In this document: piece by piece, positions 1-11,153 of the stretch
Position numbering within the stretch: the stretch's first letter is position 1
Layout: every line of letters starts with the position of its first letter
Assembly (NCBI GenBank): GCA_029262255.1
Contig: JAJCZT010000025.1
Coordinates: 1 to 33,850 of the forward strand
DNA from: Deltaproteobacteria bacterium
GTDB lineage: Bacteria; Desulfobacterota_D; UBA1144; Nemesobacterales; UBA2774
Length of the DNA: 33,850 nucleotides
Reading direction: 5' to 3'
Position numbers and translations under genes: made by a program
Notes under the pieces: model-generated
Database searches by the model: none
Seen by the model: only the letters and a program-made list of their open reading frames with translations
Told to the model about the DNA's origin: nothing

Positions 1-2
1 TT

Positions 3-1820
<1,818 letters not shown>

Positions 1821-1978
1821 TTGTTTCCATTCTTTAGTATGCACTTTCGTCAAATCTGAAATATCTAAAAGTTTAGGATATCTATATATAAAATCCTGGA
1901 GTTCTCCGTGTTGGTAACGATTCGGCCGGTTCTCTACATAACGTGATTTCAAGCCATTAATATGATTGAGGGAGCTTA

Positions 1979-3043
1979 TCAGCCCATATAGCCGTAGTGC
2001 TGTAACACCAGGATCGCTATGCTGATAACGATAAGATTTACGATGGCCAGAGGGAAAAGTACTTTCCATCCGAGATTCATAACCTGATCATAACGGAAGC
2101 GTGGCAGGGTGAATCTGACCCAGATAAAAAAGAACAAGAACGCAAATACCTTGCCTACAAAAACAATTGGAGGCAGGTACCAGTACGTGTCGATATCAAC
2201 ACCAAACCAGCCGCCGAACGGTAGCGGATACCACCCGCCGAAGAATAGCGCCACAATCAGACACGACATAACAAGCATGTGCGTGTACTCAGCCATAAAG
2301 AACATTGCGAACTTCATACTGCTATATTCAGTATGGTATCCAGCCACAATCTCTGGCTCAGCCTCGGGCATATCAAAAGGAAGCCTGTTGGTCTCTGCAA
2401 AAACTGCGGCAAGAAAGACAATAAAGCCCAGTATTTGAGGAAAAACGAACCAATAGTGTTGCTGCGCTTCGATAATATCATCAAGCCTCAGTGACCCCGT
2501 CCAGGCAATTACTCCCAGTATGGAAATACCCATAGCAAGCTCATAGCTCACCATCTGCGCCGCACCCCTAAGACCGCCAAGGAATGAGTACTTGCTGTTG
2601 GATGCCCAGCCGCCCAGTACAATTCCGTAAACGCTCAATGAGCCTATTGCCAGTACGTATAGAATCCCGACATTTAAGTCGGCGATTTGGAGCTTCACAA
2701 ATATAGGATCTTGAAGCAGCCCAAAAAGGGTTGTCTCAAAACCTCTGCCTATCGGGATTACCGCGAGAGCAATTATTGCCGTGACAAGTGAAAATGCGGG
2801 CGCTGCTATATATATGTATTTGTTAGCGTCTTTAGGAATTATATCTTCTTTGAATATAAACTTTACGCCGTCGGCCAGGGGTTGGAGAAGACCAAACGGA
2901 CCTACGCGGTTTGGTCCTATTCTATCCTGAATAAATGCGCTTACCCGTCTCTCAGCAAATGTTAAATATGCAACAAGCGTGAGAACCGCGAAAAGAACCA
3001 GCACGATTTTTATTACTGCTATTCCTAATTCAGCCCAAATCAT
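1979..3043 (-). CDS. nuoH: NADH-quinone oxidoreductase subunit H
   Basis: NuoH (354 aa) is the membrane subunit of complex I at the junction with the peripheral arm and forms part of the quinone chamber. It is highly hydrophobic, with about eight predicted membrane helices, and carries the family signatures FAERRVSAFIQDRIGPNRVG near the N-terminus and ETNRLPFDMPEAEPEIVAGY in the middle, followed by YSSMKFAMFFMAEY. Length is normal. The ATG start has an AAAGAGA ribosome site about 5 bases upstream and lies 23 bases after the nuoG stop, so the two are probably cotranscribed. It is unusual that nuoI does not follow: the next gene downstream is gyrB in the opposite direction, so the rest of complex I must be elsewhere. 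Confidence 0.97.
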   Translation of the reverse strand: MIWAELGIAVIKIVLVLFAVLTLVAYLTFAERRVSAFIQDRIGPNRVGPFGLLQPLADGVKFIFKEDIIPKDANKYIYIAAPAFSLVTAIIALAVIPIGRGFETTLFGLLQDPIFVKLQIADLNVGILYVLAIGSLSVYGIVLGGWASNSKYSFLGGLRGAAQMVSYELAMGISILGVIAWTGSLRLDDIIEAQQHYWFVFPQILGFIVFLAAVFAETNRLPFDMPEAEPEIVAGYHTEYSSMKFAMFFMAEYTHMLVMSCLIVALFFGGWYPLPFGGWFGVDIDTYWYLPPIVFVGKVFAFLFFFIWVRFTLPRFRYDQVMNLGWKVLFPLAIVNLIVISIAILVLQHYGYMG

Positions 3044-3066
3044 AGTTAGTCTCTTTGTATGTAGCC

Positions 3067-4665
3067 TTAGTCGGTTGTGCTTATCCCAAGAGTGCCGATG
3101 TTATCATAATTTATTCCTTCGTAAGCGGGTATATTCCGGGCTATATCCAGCATAATCTGCGAAGGATCGTCATAGCTAAAACTTTGTTCCTGCAACCTTC
3201 TTCCCAAAAGGGTCAATATTTCCCAATCGGGCTTTGCTGTTCCCGGCGGTTCAATAACCTGCTTTACCCTTTGAACCCTTCCCCGGTCATTTGTAAAGGT
3301 GCCTTCTTTTTCATACGCGCTCGCGCCCGGGAGTATCGCATTAGCTAACCTGGCGGTCTCAGTGAGTTTGTAGTCCTGTACAACGAGAAGTGATAGTTCC
3401 AAAAGAGCTTCTTTAAGTCTTTCCCTGTCCTTCTCCAAAACGTGATCAAATAAATCAAGTCCCGCAACATAAAGAACCTTCACTTTCCCATTCAAAATGG
3501 AATCTATTACTTCTAAAACATGGTTTGATCCATATGGGACACCCATATCCTTAACACCTCTACTGTTGGGGTAAGGGTCTGAGCTTAGTAACCCATGAAG
3601 TTTTAAATCGTTAATCAATCCTATGTTGCCCGCGATCTTACTTGTCTTTATAGTCTGGGTTATTTTCTTTAGGAGATATAGTTCTTCGTTGGTAAGTGTT
3701 GGAGATCCTAAGAACGCTATGGATTCCGGGGATTGGTTTGCCGCCTCTGTAATCTCACTACTTACAAAATCTATCGCCTGGTCCCACTGGGAAAGCTTAA
3801 AGCCCTCACCGTTTCTTAGTATCGGGTCCTTGAGGCGAGTGTCTCCTTCTTGGATATTCTTGAAATCGTAGCGTCCCCTATCACATATCCAATGCTCGTT
3901 TACATCCATATTCGTTTTGGGCCTCACCCTTGAGACCTTGCCTTTTCTGGGGTCAACCCCTACGGTTATATTACAGCCGTTACTGCACAGAGAACATACC
4001 GTGTCGGTAAATTTCCAGTACCAGACTCTTTCTTCATGAAGTGTGTCTTTATTAAGCAGAGCCCCCACAGGACATAGATCAGTAACATTACCTGCGAGTT
4101 CGTTGTCCAAATCTTTGCCTGGGAAGACTACAATTTTTTTCCTAAAGCCGCGTCCGCTAAACCCGAGTTCCCTGGTTTTGGTAACTTCATCAGTGAACCT
4201 AACGCACCTTGTGCACATTATGCAGCGGTTTGGATCATAAATTATTTTCTCACTAAGATAGTACTTCTTTCTGACTTTTTTCTCTTCCGGACCCTCAAAC
4301 CTGCTATATTCCGGTCCGTGTTGTACAGTTGTAAGCTGAAGCGGACATTCTCCCCCCTTATCGCATATTGGGCAGTCCAGCGGGTGATTTATTAAAGTGA
4401 ATTCGACAGTAGCCTTGCGGGCTTTTACCGCTCTATCGGAGTTTGTTTTAACTATCAGCCCATCGCGAACGTAGGTATTGCAGGCGGGCATGACCTTGGG
4501 AACTCCCTCTACTTCGACCAGGCATTGTCTGCACTGGGCGACCACGCTAAGGGCGGGATGGTAACAAAAATGAGGAATATCTATACCAATCCTGGACGCT
4601 GCTTGAATTAGATTCAGACCGTTTTCAACTTCTATTTCCTTTCCGTCTATTGTGAGTTTTGGCAT
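3067..4665 (-). CDS. nuoG: NADH-quinone oxidoreductase subunit G, compact form
   Basis: NuoG is the large iron-sulfur subunit of the complex I peripheral arm. All cluster ligands are visible: a [2Fe-2S] set at C34, C45, C48, C62; the H94-x3-C98-x2-C101-x5-C107 set; a ferredoxin-like set starting C148-x2-C151-x2-C154 with C198 in DLCPVGAL; and C224-x2-C227-x3-C231 with C261, the position of the extra N7 cluster found only in some lineages. The remaining part belongs to the molybdopterin-oxidoreductase fold (LSQWDQAIDFVSSEI; ANAILPGASAYEKEGTFTN) but is short: 532 aa in total against roughly 700-900 in well-known NuoG proteins, so much of the middle of that fold is missing. The frame is continuous, so this looks like a genuinely compact form. 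The ATG start has no clear ribosome site. First gene of the nuoGH pair. Confidence 0.95.
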   Translation of the reverse strand: MPKLTIDGKEIEVENGLNLIQAASRIGIDIPHFCYHPALSVVAQCRQCLVEVEGVPKVMPACNTYVRDGLIVKTNSDRAVKARKATVEFTLINHPLDCPICDKGGECPLQLTTVQHGPEYSRFEGPEEKKVRKKYYLSEKIIYDPNRCIMCTRCVRFTDEVTKTRELGFSGRGFRKKIVVFPGKDLDNELAGNVTDLCPVGALLNKDTLHEERVWYWKFTDTVCSLCSNGCNITVGVDPRKGKVSRVRPKTNMDVNEHWICDRGRYDFKNIQEGDTRLKDPILRNGEGFKLSQWDQAIDFVSSEITEAANQSPESIAFLGSPTLTNEELYLLKKITQTIKTSKIAGNIGLINDLKLHGLLSSDPYPNSRGVKDMGVPYGSNHVLEVIDSILNGKVKVLYVAGLDLFDHVLEKDRERLKEALLELSLLVVQDYKLTETARLANAILPGASAYEKEGTFTNDRGRVQRVKQVIEPPGTAKPDWEILTLLGRRLQEQSFSYDDPSQIMLDIARNIPAYEGINYDNIGTLGISTTD

Positions 4666-4920
4666 AGAGAATATCTACAAAATCGAAAGCTTCAAAAATA
4701 GTATCTGACCATTATTGTATTAGCAAGTTAAAGAGGTTACGCGTTGGTCTTTTGAGATTTAAAATTAGACTCTTAATATAACGTTACGTATTAAATGGCG
4801 GATTAATTTTCTGCAAAAAACGGTGATTTTCGGGATACTTACGCCGAAAATGGATTAAGCGAAGCATTTCTCTCCAAGATGTTGTTTGTATGGGTTGTGT
4901 TATACTTGAATCATAAGAAT

Positions 4921-7900
4921 ATGCGCTCAAAAGTACTTAAACCCATAGGAATATTTCTTCTAATTTTAGCCCTCTTGGTAGGTCTGACATTTTTTGTCGT
5001 CCAATCCAGTTTTTTTAAGCAATTTTTGAGGGTCACAACAAACGCAATTGTTAGCTCTCTTACTAACCAGGGCTTTATAATTGGCAGCATCGAGGGGGAC
5101 TTCCTGAGAGGGATTATACTCCGGGACGTTTCCTTTGAGATTGAGGGTCAGCCCTTCATCGAATCAGATGAAATATTTATTGATTATTCCCTGCCGCTTT
5201 TACTAGACAGCTCTATGTTGTTTAGCAAAGTCATCCCCCTTGATGAAGTATCCATAACGGGGCTTCAAATCCACCTTGTTCATAACGAGGACCGTACCTG
5301 GAATTTTGAAAAGCTCGGCGCTTGGGAAGAAGAGAAGGATAGAGAAGAGTCACCACAATGGAATGTCTTTATTCAGAACGCAATTTTGACTCAAGCCAAA
5401 ATCAGGATTGACGATCGTGTTAAAAAGGAAGTAACGGACCTCAAATCAGACAAGATAGATCTCACCATTAAGATGTTTAAGATAGATGAGAAGATTGAAA
5501 TCGAATTAAGAAAAAGTAACTTGGGGATTTTATTTCAAGATACCGATAGCGATATTTTGTACTTGGACGACATCTCGGGCAGGGCGACTTATACAAAGGG
5601 AAAGGGAGTAGACAAATTCGATGTAAAGCGTTTGGATTTTCATTCCGGAGATGCTGAGATTGCTGTAAAAGGGGTAGCGACAAATCTGAAACATCCCGAA
5701 TTTACTCTTAAAGCTACTGCTGAGAACTTTGGTTTGGATGAAAGTATTGGCAATATCAATATGGAGTTAGTTGCCGATGGCGATTATGAAAACTATCAAT
5801 ATTTACGAGCTAAGGGGAAACTTAAACTTGTAGATTCAACCTTAAGAGGAGAGGGGTTGCGGGGCGCAATTGATGTTATAAATGTTGATGGCCCAGATAT
5901 AGTGCTAAAGGGAGGAACACTAAATACAGATTTTGGCAGCGCCTCGTTTGCGGGCAATTTAGATTTGGGGGAGATACTGGCCGAGGGTGCAAATAACAAA
6001 CTCGATATTAACTTCACAATTGATTCTTTGCAGGCTTCACGAGTTTTTGAGATGGTAGAACGGGGTAGTGTGCTGGAAGAAGACGTGAGTTTAGAAGAAC
6101 GGGTAAATTCAATTCTCGATGCAAATTTAAACTCCACATTTAATATAAGGGGAGATTGGAGTAAGCACCGCAATTTGCAAGCACAGCTTGATTTAGCCAG
6201 TCTAAGCCTTACGGGAAGTGATGTAGGGGAGCTAAGAGTAAGCGGTCCAATACAGATAACCGGCTCTAAAGTGGATTATGATCTTAATACAAGTTTTATT
6301 AAAACGGACCTGGCCTTTTTACTAAAGGATGAACATTACAAGAGCAGTATTAATTCAAACCTTCAATTAAAAGGTTCTATTCCTTTCGAAGGGGACTTTT
6401 TAGATGGTTTTGAGGGCTCCATACAAGGCGAGATTTTGCCATCTACCCTATCGGGGCTCGATATAAAACAGGGTGAAGTTAAGGCTTCCTACAATGAGAG
6501 GATACTCAGAATACAATCTCTTTTTGTTGACTCGGATTTATTAACTCTTACGGCATCCGGAAGCTTTAGCAATGAGGGGTCTAGAGGGATTAAATATGAT
6601 GCTGATATTAGAGACCTTAGCGTATTGTCTAATTTTATAGACGATTTTGATGTTAAAGGCTTCCTTAAACTAAGCGGTAGTTTAAAAGGTGATTTTACCA
6701 GACCCAGAATAATTCTCAGTGCCAAAGGGTCTGAGGTCGCCGATAATAAAGAAAGTTTTCTAATTCAGGAGATAGATCTTTCCGGAGATAGCTTCTTGAG
6801 TTTTCAGGACCCCAGGCTCCATATTAAAGGAACTTTAAGGGGCGCTGAAATTAATGGCAAGAGGATTAAGTCCGCAACTTTCCAAGCTGACAGCAAGGGT
6901 GAATTAATAGATGGAAGCCTTAGCATATTGGGGGCGTTTAATTCCAGGTACAAAATGGATTTCAGGCTCACCGAGCTAAATGAAAATGAGACGAAGCTGG
7001 AAATAAGTAGAATCAACCTCAATTTTCAAAAAGAGGTTCTCAAGAATAAGACCCCTGTTTACCTCTCGGTTTTCAAAGACAAAATAAGCATAAGCTCTTT
7101 TAATCTCTATCATAAAGATAACTATATTGTTGGAGCCGCTGATCTGGGTTTTGACGGCAGTCTTGATGGATCTTTAGAACTGAAAAAGTTAAACTTGGAA
7201 GATGTCTCTCAGCTGCTAAACCTGTTTTTCCCCTTAAAAGGGCAGCTTACAGGCAATATAGATTTAGATACCTCCCTTAAATACCCCGATATAAAAACCA
7301 ATCTTAGTGCAAAGAACCTGGAGTTTGTGAATTTTACAAGCGATGAGCTTATTCTAAATCTTCTAGTTTCTAAAAGCGGTGTAGATTTTGACCTCAATGT
7401 AACCGATAAGTCTCAAAAGATTCTTACAGCATCTGGAAAAGCAAATATAGACCTTAGTTCCCCGGATTTGGCGAATGCTTATAAGCAAGCGACTATCGAT
7501 GTGAGTGTCAAATCCGACGGCGTTGACATCAGTCCGCTTGCCGCATTTAATCCCGAGCTTGAGAAAATAGACGGGAAGTTAAAGATTGATGTAAGTGCTT
7601 TCGGCACTGGAGAGAATCCTAATGTGGCAGGCAAAATTGAGGTCGAAGACGTTAAACTCGATTTGTTTTCTCTACGTAATGAAGTAGAAATCCCTTATGC
7701 TGTTATCGATCTGGATGGAAATTATGGGCTTTTGCAGCCTGCAATCATAGATTCCGGAGAGGGGGAGGGTCTTTTTGAAGGGAAAATAGACCTGCGCGAT
7801 CTGTCTTATACGGGCAAGGGTACGATGAAAGGGTTTTTAGTGAAATCAAATCCTGATGATGTTACAGCAAACCTCGATGGTGAGTTAGATGTTAAAGGTC

Positions 7901-8835
7901 AGGGTTTTAAGGCGTTTATAGATGGAAGCATTTCGGCAAAAAATGTAAAGGCTATTGTTCCCGAGAAGCCGGTAAAATACATTGAGAATATACAATTTGT
8001 TGATGATAGAAACATTCAGGCTGAAGTATTTCTTTTCACCGGTAAGGGCCCGGTGGACTACTTTATTGAATATATTGCAATGGATATTGATGTTGATGTA
8101 CCAAATGATTCCTGGATTAAGGGAAGTGGAGCTAGTATTGAAGTGGAGGGGAAGCTTACGGTTAAGAAAAATTATGGAGAGATGTACATTGTAGGTGGCA
8201 ATATTGATGTCGTCAGGGGTGATTACCACTTTTTGGGAAAACTCTTTAATATTGAAAGCGGCACTGTCAGTTTTCGAGGCAAAGAGATTGTAGACCCCTT
8301 TTTGGATGTCACGGCTTTGTATGAAGTATCCCGTATTAAAATCTATATTAACATTACAGGTACGGCAGAGAAGCCCAAAATACAGCTTTCAAGTGACCCG
8401 CCGCTCGATGAAAATGAGATTGTTTCTTATTTAGTCTTTGGCACCTCATCGGAAAATCTTTCAACAGATTCTAGGGTATCCTTTCAAGAAAAAGCCGGCG
8501 AAGTATTGGGTACTATGGCAGTGGGGGAATTAAGGGAGATGCTCGGAGAAGAGTTTGCTTTGGATGTGATAACGATAAAAGGCGGACAAGCCGGATTTAA
8601 AGATACGCACGTTGAAGTAGGAAAGTATATTACTCAAGACTTGTATGTCGGCTATGAGCGCTTTTCCTATGAACGTTTTTACTATGAACGCTATTTCTTC
8701 AGCCCCGGACTCCCTTCGTCGATTGTAACGGCAAATAGGGCTGTAATAGAATACAGGCTTTTTGATTTCTTAACCCTGGAAAGTGATATTGGGGAAGAGT
8801 CTGGAGCTGATATCTTCTTTAACTTTGATTATTGA
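4921..8835 (+). CDS. TamB-like translocation/assembly module protein (AsmA/TamB superfamily)
   Basis: A protein of about 1304 aa with one N-terminal membrane anchor (GIFLLILALLVGLTFFVV) followed by more than 1200 residues of repetitive, beta-rich sequence with alternating hydrophobic positions, and a C-terminal TamB-type domain (about the last 350 residues) with the ELSSDPPLDENEI-like segment IQLSSDPPLDENEIVSYLVF and a terminal aromatic strand ending in FDY. Known members span the periplasm from the inner membrane as a hydrophobic groove, helping outer-membrane protein assembly (with TamA) or moving phospholipids to the outer membrane. The frame is open from an ATG at 4879, but I prefer the ATG at 4921 because the signal anchor then starts with the usual short basic stretch MRSKVLKP; a TATACT at 4901-4906 just upstream could be its -10 box. 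No TamA/BamA gene is in the window. The gene is divergent from nuoG, and the 255-base gap between them shows no other gene. Confidence 0.87.
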   Translation: MRSKVLKPIGIFLLILALLVGLTFFVVQSSFFKQFLRVTTNAIVSSLTNQGFIIGSIEGDFLRGIILRDVSFEIEGQPFIESDEIFIDYSLPLLLDSSMLFSKVIPLDEVSITGLQIHLVHNEDRTWNFEKLGAWEEEKDREESPQWNVFIQNAILTQAKIRIDDRVKKEVTDLKSDKIDLTIKMFKIDEKIEIELRKSNLGILFQDTDSDILYLDDISGRATYTKGKGVDKFDVKRLDFHSGDAEIAVKGVATNLKHPEFTLKATAENFGLDESIGNINMELVADGDYENYQYLRAKGKLKLVDSTLRGEGLRGAIDVINVDGPDIVLKGGTLNTDFGSASFAGNLDLGEILAEGANNKLDINFTIDSLQASRVFEMVERGSVLEEDVSLEERVNSILDANLNSTFNIRGDWSKHRNLQAQLDLASLSLTGSDVGELRVSGPIQITGSKVDYDLNTSFIKTDLAFLLKDEHYKSSINSNLQLKGSIPFEGDFLDGFEGSIQGEILPSTLSGLDIKQGEVKASYNERILRIQSLFVDSDLLTLTASGSFSNEGSRGIKYDADIRDLSVLSNFIDDFDVKGFLKLSGSLKGDFTRPRIILSAKGSEVADNKESFLIQEIDLSGDSFLSFQDPRLHIKGTLRGAEINGKRIKSATFQADSKGELIDGSLSILGAFNSRYKMDFRLTELNENETKLEISRINLNFQKEVLKNKTPVYLSVFKDKISISSFNLYHKDNYIVGAADLGFDGSLDGSLELKKLNLEDVSQLLNLFFPLKGQLTGNIDLDTSLKYPDIKTNLSAKNLEFVNFTSDELILNLLVSKSGVDFDLNVTDKSQKILTASGKANIDLSSPDLANAYKQATIDVSVKSDGVDISPLAAFNPELEKIDGKLKIDVSAFGTGENPNVAGKIEVEDVKLDLFSLRNEVEIPYAVIDLDGNYGLLQPAIIDSGEGEGLFEGKIDLRDLSYTGKGTMKGFLVKSNPDDVTANLDGELDVKGQGFKAFIDGSISAKNVKAIVPEKPVKYIENIQFVDDRNIQAEVFLFTGKGPVDYFIEYIAMDIDVDVPNDSWIKGSGASIEVEGKLTVKKNYGEMYIVGGNIDVVRGDYHFLGKLFNIESGTVSFRGKEIVDPFLDVTALYEVSRIKIYINITGTAEKPKIQLSSDPPLDENEIVSYLVFGTSSENLSTDSRVSFQEKAGEVLGTMAVGELREMLGEEFALDVITIKGGQAGFKDTHVEVGKYITQDLYVGYERFSYERFYYERYFFSPGLPSSIVTANRAVIEYRLFDFLTLESDIGEESGADIFFNFDY

Positions 8836-8891
8836 CCTCCCTCGTAGAAAAAAATACAAAGACAATTCATTATATTAGTGTTCAGCAAAAT

Positions 8892-9260
8892 CTATGGTAT
8901 AGGTAGAAAACACTCGAATTCTTGATTCAGATCAGAATCTATCAATGTACTGAACTCAAGCCTTCCAAGAGGTGTGATATCTGTAAAATCAGTTATTTCC
9001 TCAGACATTCTATCTCTGCACCGCAGAAAGTCGCACTCTATTACCTCACAATCAAAATTTCTTATATTCAATGCAATAGTATCATCCAGATTGTCTACGT
9101 TTCTGCAGGACCAAGGTTTGCAGAAAGTTGGACCTATAGTTTCTGCTGGACAGGTTGATTCCAGGAGATTAACTCTACCTGGACTGCATGGACCATCATC
9201 ATCACAGCTCACCATCAATAATGGTATCAATAAAAACATCACTACTATAATCTTTGCCAT
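8892..9260 (-). CDS. Small cysteine-rich lipoprotein, function unknown
   Basis: I do not recognise a family for this 122-aa protein. It starts MAKIIVVMFLLIPLL, followed by MVSC, a plausible though imperfect lipobox with the lipidated Cys at position 19 and three aspartates directly after it. In E. coli an Asp at +2 would favour retention in the inner membrane; whether this holds here is unknown. The mature part contains eight further cysteines (C25, C37, C47, C52, C71, C76, C81, C117), an even number that suggests up to four disulfides in the periplasm. The rest is acidic and polar. The start is well supported: a strong GGGAGAGG ribosome site lies 5 bases before the ATG. It is a single gene, convergent with the TamB-like gene (56 bases between the stops) and 164 bases from alaC, a spacer in which I see nothing further. 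Confidence 0.75.
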   Translation of the reverse strand: MAKIIVVMFLLIPLLMVSCDDDGPCSPGRVNLLESTCPAETIGPTFCKPWSCRNVDNLDDTIALNIRNFDCEVIECDFLRCRDRMSEEITDFTDITPLGRLEFSTLIDSDLNQEFECFLPIP

Positions 9261-9424
9261 CTTAGCCTCTCCCTCACTAATGATTTGCTCGTTTAAAGTA
9301 TAGAATATAAATAATTTCTTTGCAATTAGTTTAAAATAGTGATCTATTTGAGATTCAAAAAAGTAGTTAGATTAATTAATGTTTTTTGTGTCCGGCGATG
9401 TTAAGTGTTTATCTGAAGACTATA

Positions 9425-10609
9425 CTATTTATTCAGAAATCTTCTGATACCCCGTACAGCCTGCATAATGCGTTTTTCGTTTTCTACTAACGCGAACCTT
9501 ACGGACCCCTCACCGTAATTTCCAAACCCTATTCCGGGCGAGACGGCAACTTTAGCTTCCTCAATTAAGAGCTTTGAGAACTCGAGTGACCCCATGCTCT
9601 TAAAATCCCGGGGTATTTCTCCCCACACAAACATAGTGCCTTTGGGTTTTGGGATATTCCATCCTGCCCTGTTAAGTCCTTCTACTAATCTGTCCCTTCT
9701 TAACTTGTAAAGGTCTCTAATCTCGCCCACGCAGTCCTGAGGGCCGTTTAGAGCGGATATGGCAGCTACCTGAACGGGCGCGAATATTCCATAGTCCATG
9801 TAACTTTTAATTCGTTTCAGCGCCGATACAATCTTTTCATTCCCTACCATAAATCCCACCCGCCACCCGGGCATATTGTAGCTTTTGGATAGTGAGTAAA
9901 ATTCGACCCCCACTTCTTTAGCCCCAGGGATCTGAAGAAAGCTGGGAGCCTCGTATCCGTCATAGCAAAGCTCTGCATAAGCTAGATCATGAACCACTAT
10001 AAGTCCCGATTCTTTCGCAAGCTCGTATATGCTCTTAAAGAAATCAATATCAACTACCTCGGTTGTGGGGTTGTTAGGGAAAGAAATCATAAGAACCTTT
10101 GGCTTGGGCCATATTTCCTTAACCACTTTTTTAATCGATTCTATCAGCTCTGTACCGCCAGAGAGTTCCACGCTCTGAACATCACCTCTTGAGATGATCA
10201 CGGAATATATATGAATCGGGTAAGCGGGATTGGGCACGATCACCGTATCTCCCGGTGAGAGTATTGATAGCATCAGGTGAGAGATACCCTCTTTTGATCC
10301 TATTGTAACTACAGCTTCGGTGTCAGGGTTGAGGTCAACATTATATTTTCTTTTATACCAGTCGCACACAGCCAACCGTAATTTTGGTATGCCGGCAGAG
10401 GCCGAATACCGATGTGATCTTGGGTCACTGGCAGCTTCAATCAGCTTCTTAACTATGTGCTCAGGGGTTGGTTGATCCGGATTACCCATCCCTAGATCGA
10501 TAATATCTTCCCCCTTAGCTCTAGCTTTGGTTTTAAGCTCGTTAACTATATTAAAGACATAGGGGGGGAGCCGTCTTATAAGTGAGAATTCGTCTGGTGA
10601 ATGTGGCAT
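9425..10609 (-). CDS. alaC: Alanine-synthesising aminotransferase (AlaC type)
   Basis: A 394-aa PLP-dependent fold-type I aminotransferase. It matches the AlaC group closely: [11 protein letters not shown] at the N-terminus, [13 protein letters not shown], the [11 protein letters not shown] region, [30 protein letters not shown], and the PLP-lysine motif [16 protein letters not shown]. Near the C-terminus [21 protein letters not shown] holds the arginine that binds the substrate carboxylate. AlaC converts pyruvate to alanine with glutamate as donor. The closest alternative is LL-diaminopimelate aminotransferase (DapL), which shares the fold; the N-terminal LPPYVFNI and SYNM motifs favour AlaC. 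The ATG start has AAGGAA 5 bases upstream. It is divergent from rlpA, with a shared promoter region carrying a palindrome. Confidence 0.87.
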   Translation of the reverse strand: MPHSPDEFSLIRRLPPYVFNIVNELKTKARAKGEDIIDLGMGNPDQPTPEHIVKKLIEAASDPRSHRYSASAGIPKLRLAVCDWYKRKYNVDLNPDTEAVVTIGSKEGISHLMLSILSPGDTVIVPNPAYPIHIYSVIISRGDVQSVELSGGTELIESIKKVVKEIWPKPKVLMISFPNNPTTEVVDIDFFKSIYELAKESGLIVVHDLAYAELCYDGYEAPSFLQIPGAKEVGVEFYSLSKSYNMPGWRVGFMVGNEKIVSALKRIKSYMDYGIFAPVQVAAISALNGPQDCVGEIRDLYKLRRDRLVEGLNRAGWNIPKPKGTMFVWGEIPRDFKSMGSLEFSKLLIEEAKVAVSPGIGFGNYGEGSVRFALVENEKRIMQAVRGIRRFLNK

Positions 10610-10631
10610 CGAAGTTCCTTTTTGTTTAGGG

Positions 10632-10678
10632 ATAATATATTCTAATCCTTGACAATCTCAAGGATTATCAGCCAAAAT
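10632..10678. promoter_or_regulatory. Divergent alaC/rlpA promoters overlapped by a perfect palindrome
   Basis: A perfect 10-bp inverted repeat (TAATCCTTGA at 10643-10652 and TCAAGGATTA at 10658-10667) has a 5-base spacer. For alaC (- strand) a -35 TTGAGA (10661-10656) and -10 TATTAT (10637-10632) are separated by 18 bases. For rlpA (+ strand) TTGACA (10649-10654) is a perfect -35, with a weaker -10 CAAAAT at 10673-10678 (18-base spacer). Both -35 boxes lie inside the palindrome, so it could be an operator controlling both genes. The inverted repeat is seen directly; promoter and operator roles are inferred. Confidence 0.5.
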
Positions 10679-10706
10679 ATTTCATTATATAGAAAATACG
10701 GGGTTG

Positions 10707-11096
10707 ATGAATATCAAATTTATTGTACTTGTCTTAATTTTAAGTTTTTTCTTTCCATTATCAAGTGATTCTCTTGAGCATTCTCCTCAATATGGAAATG
10801 CCTCCTGGTACGGTGGTGCTTTCCAAGGCAGAAAAACAGCTAGCGGTGAGCGTTTTGATATGCATAGTTTTACCGGAGCTCATAAAAAATTACCTTTCGG
10901 AACAATTATCAGGGTTACAAATCTACGAAACGGTAAAGAAGTTTTTATTAGAGTGAATGATCGCGGCCCATTCGTAAAAGGACGGATAATTGACCTTTCA
11001 CATGCTGCCGCCAAAGCTATTAATTTCAATAATAAAGGGGTTATTAGGGTCAGGATTGAAGTTCTCTCTTTGCCTGGTAGTCCAACTTCAGGCTGA
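10707..11096 (+). CDS. rlpA: RlpA-like septal ring lytic transglycosylase, short form
   Basis: A 129-aa secreted protein made of a signal sequence ([20 protein letters not shown]) and one double-psi beta-barrel domain of the RlpA type: [19 protein letters not shown], then [19 protein letters not shown] and [15 protein letters not shown]. RlpA enzymes cleave glycan strands lacking peptide stems at the division septum. The Glu of ASGE, the His of AHK and the Asp of NDRGPF, which are needed for activity in Pseudomonas RlpA, are all present. There is no SPOR domain and no lipobox cysteine, unlike the next gene, so this form cannot use SPOR to find the septum. I start at the ATG at 10707; a TTG directly before it (10704) is also possible. 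A 57-base gap separates it from the second rlpA. Confidence 0.88.
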   Translation: MNIKFIVLVLILSFFFPLSSDSLEHSPQYGNASWYGGAFQGRKTASGERFDMHSFTGAHKKLPFGTIIRVTNLRNGKEVFIRVNDRGPFVKGRIIDLSHAAAKAINFNNKGVIRVRIEVLSLPGSPTSG

Positions 11097-11153
11097 ATCT
11101 AATATCTCCGTGTTCTTTGGAAGATAGTGACCGTGTGTTAAAATCCAATCAAT

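Noticed and set aside
7885-8229. Open frame on the minus strand inside the TamB-like gene
   Set aside because: It lies wholly within the long TamB-like gene, shows no domain, and has a composition expected of an antisense frame.
9425-10609. LL-diaminopimelate aminotransferase (dapL) paired with the dapF-like gene
   Set aside because: The N-terminal LPPYVFNI and the [10 protein letters not shown] motif fit AlaC better, and the gene is divergent from the dapF-like cluster; not excluded without a tree.
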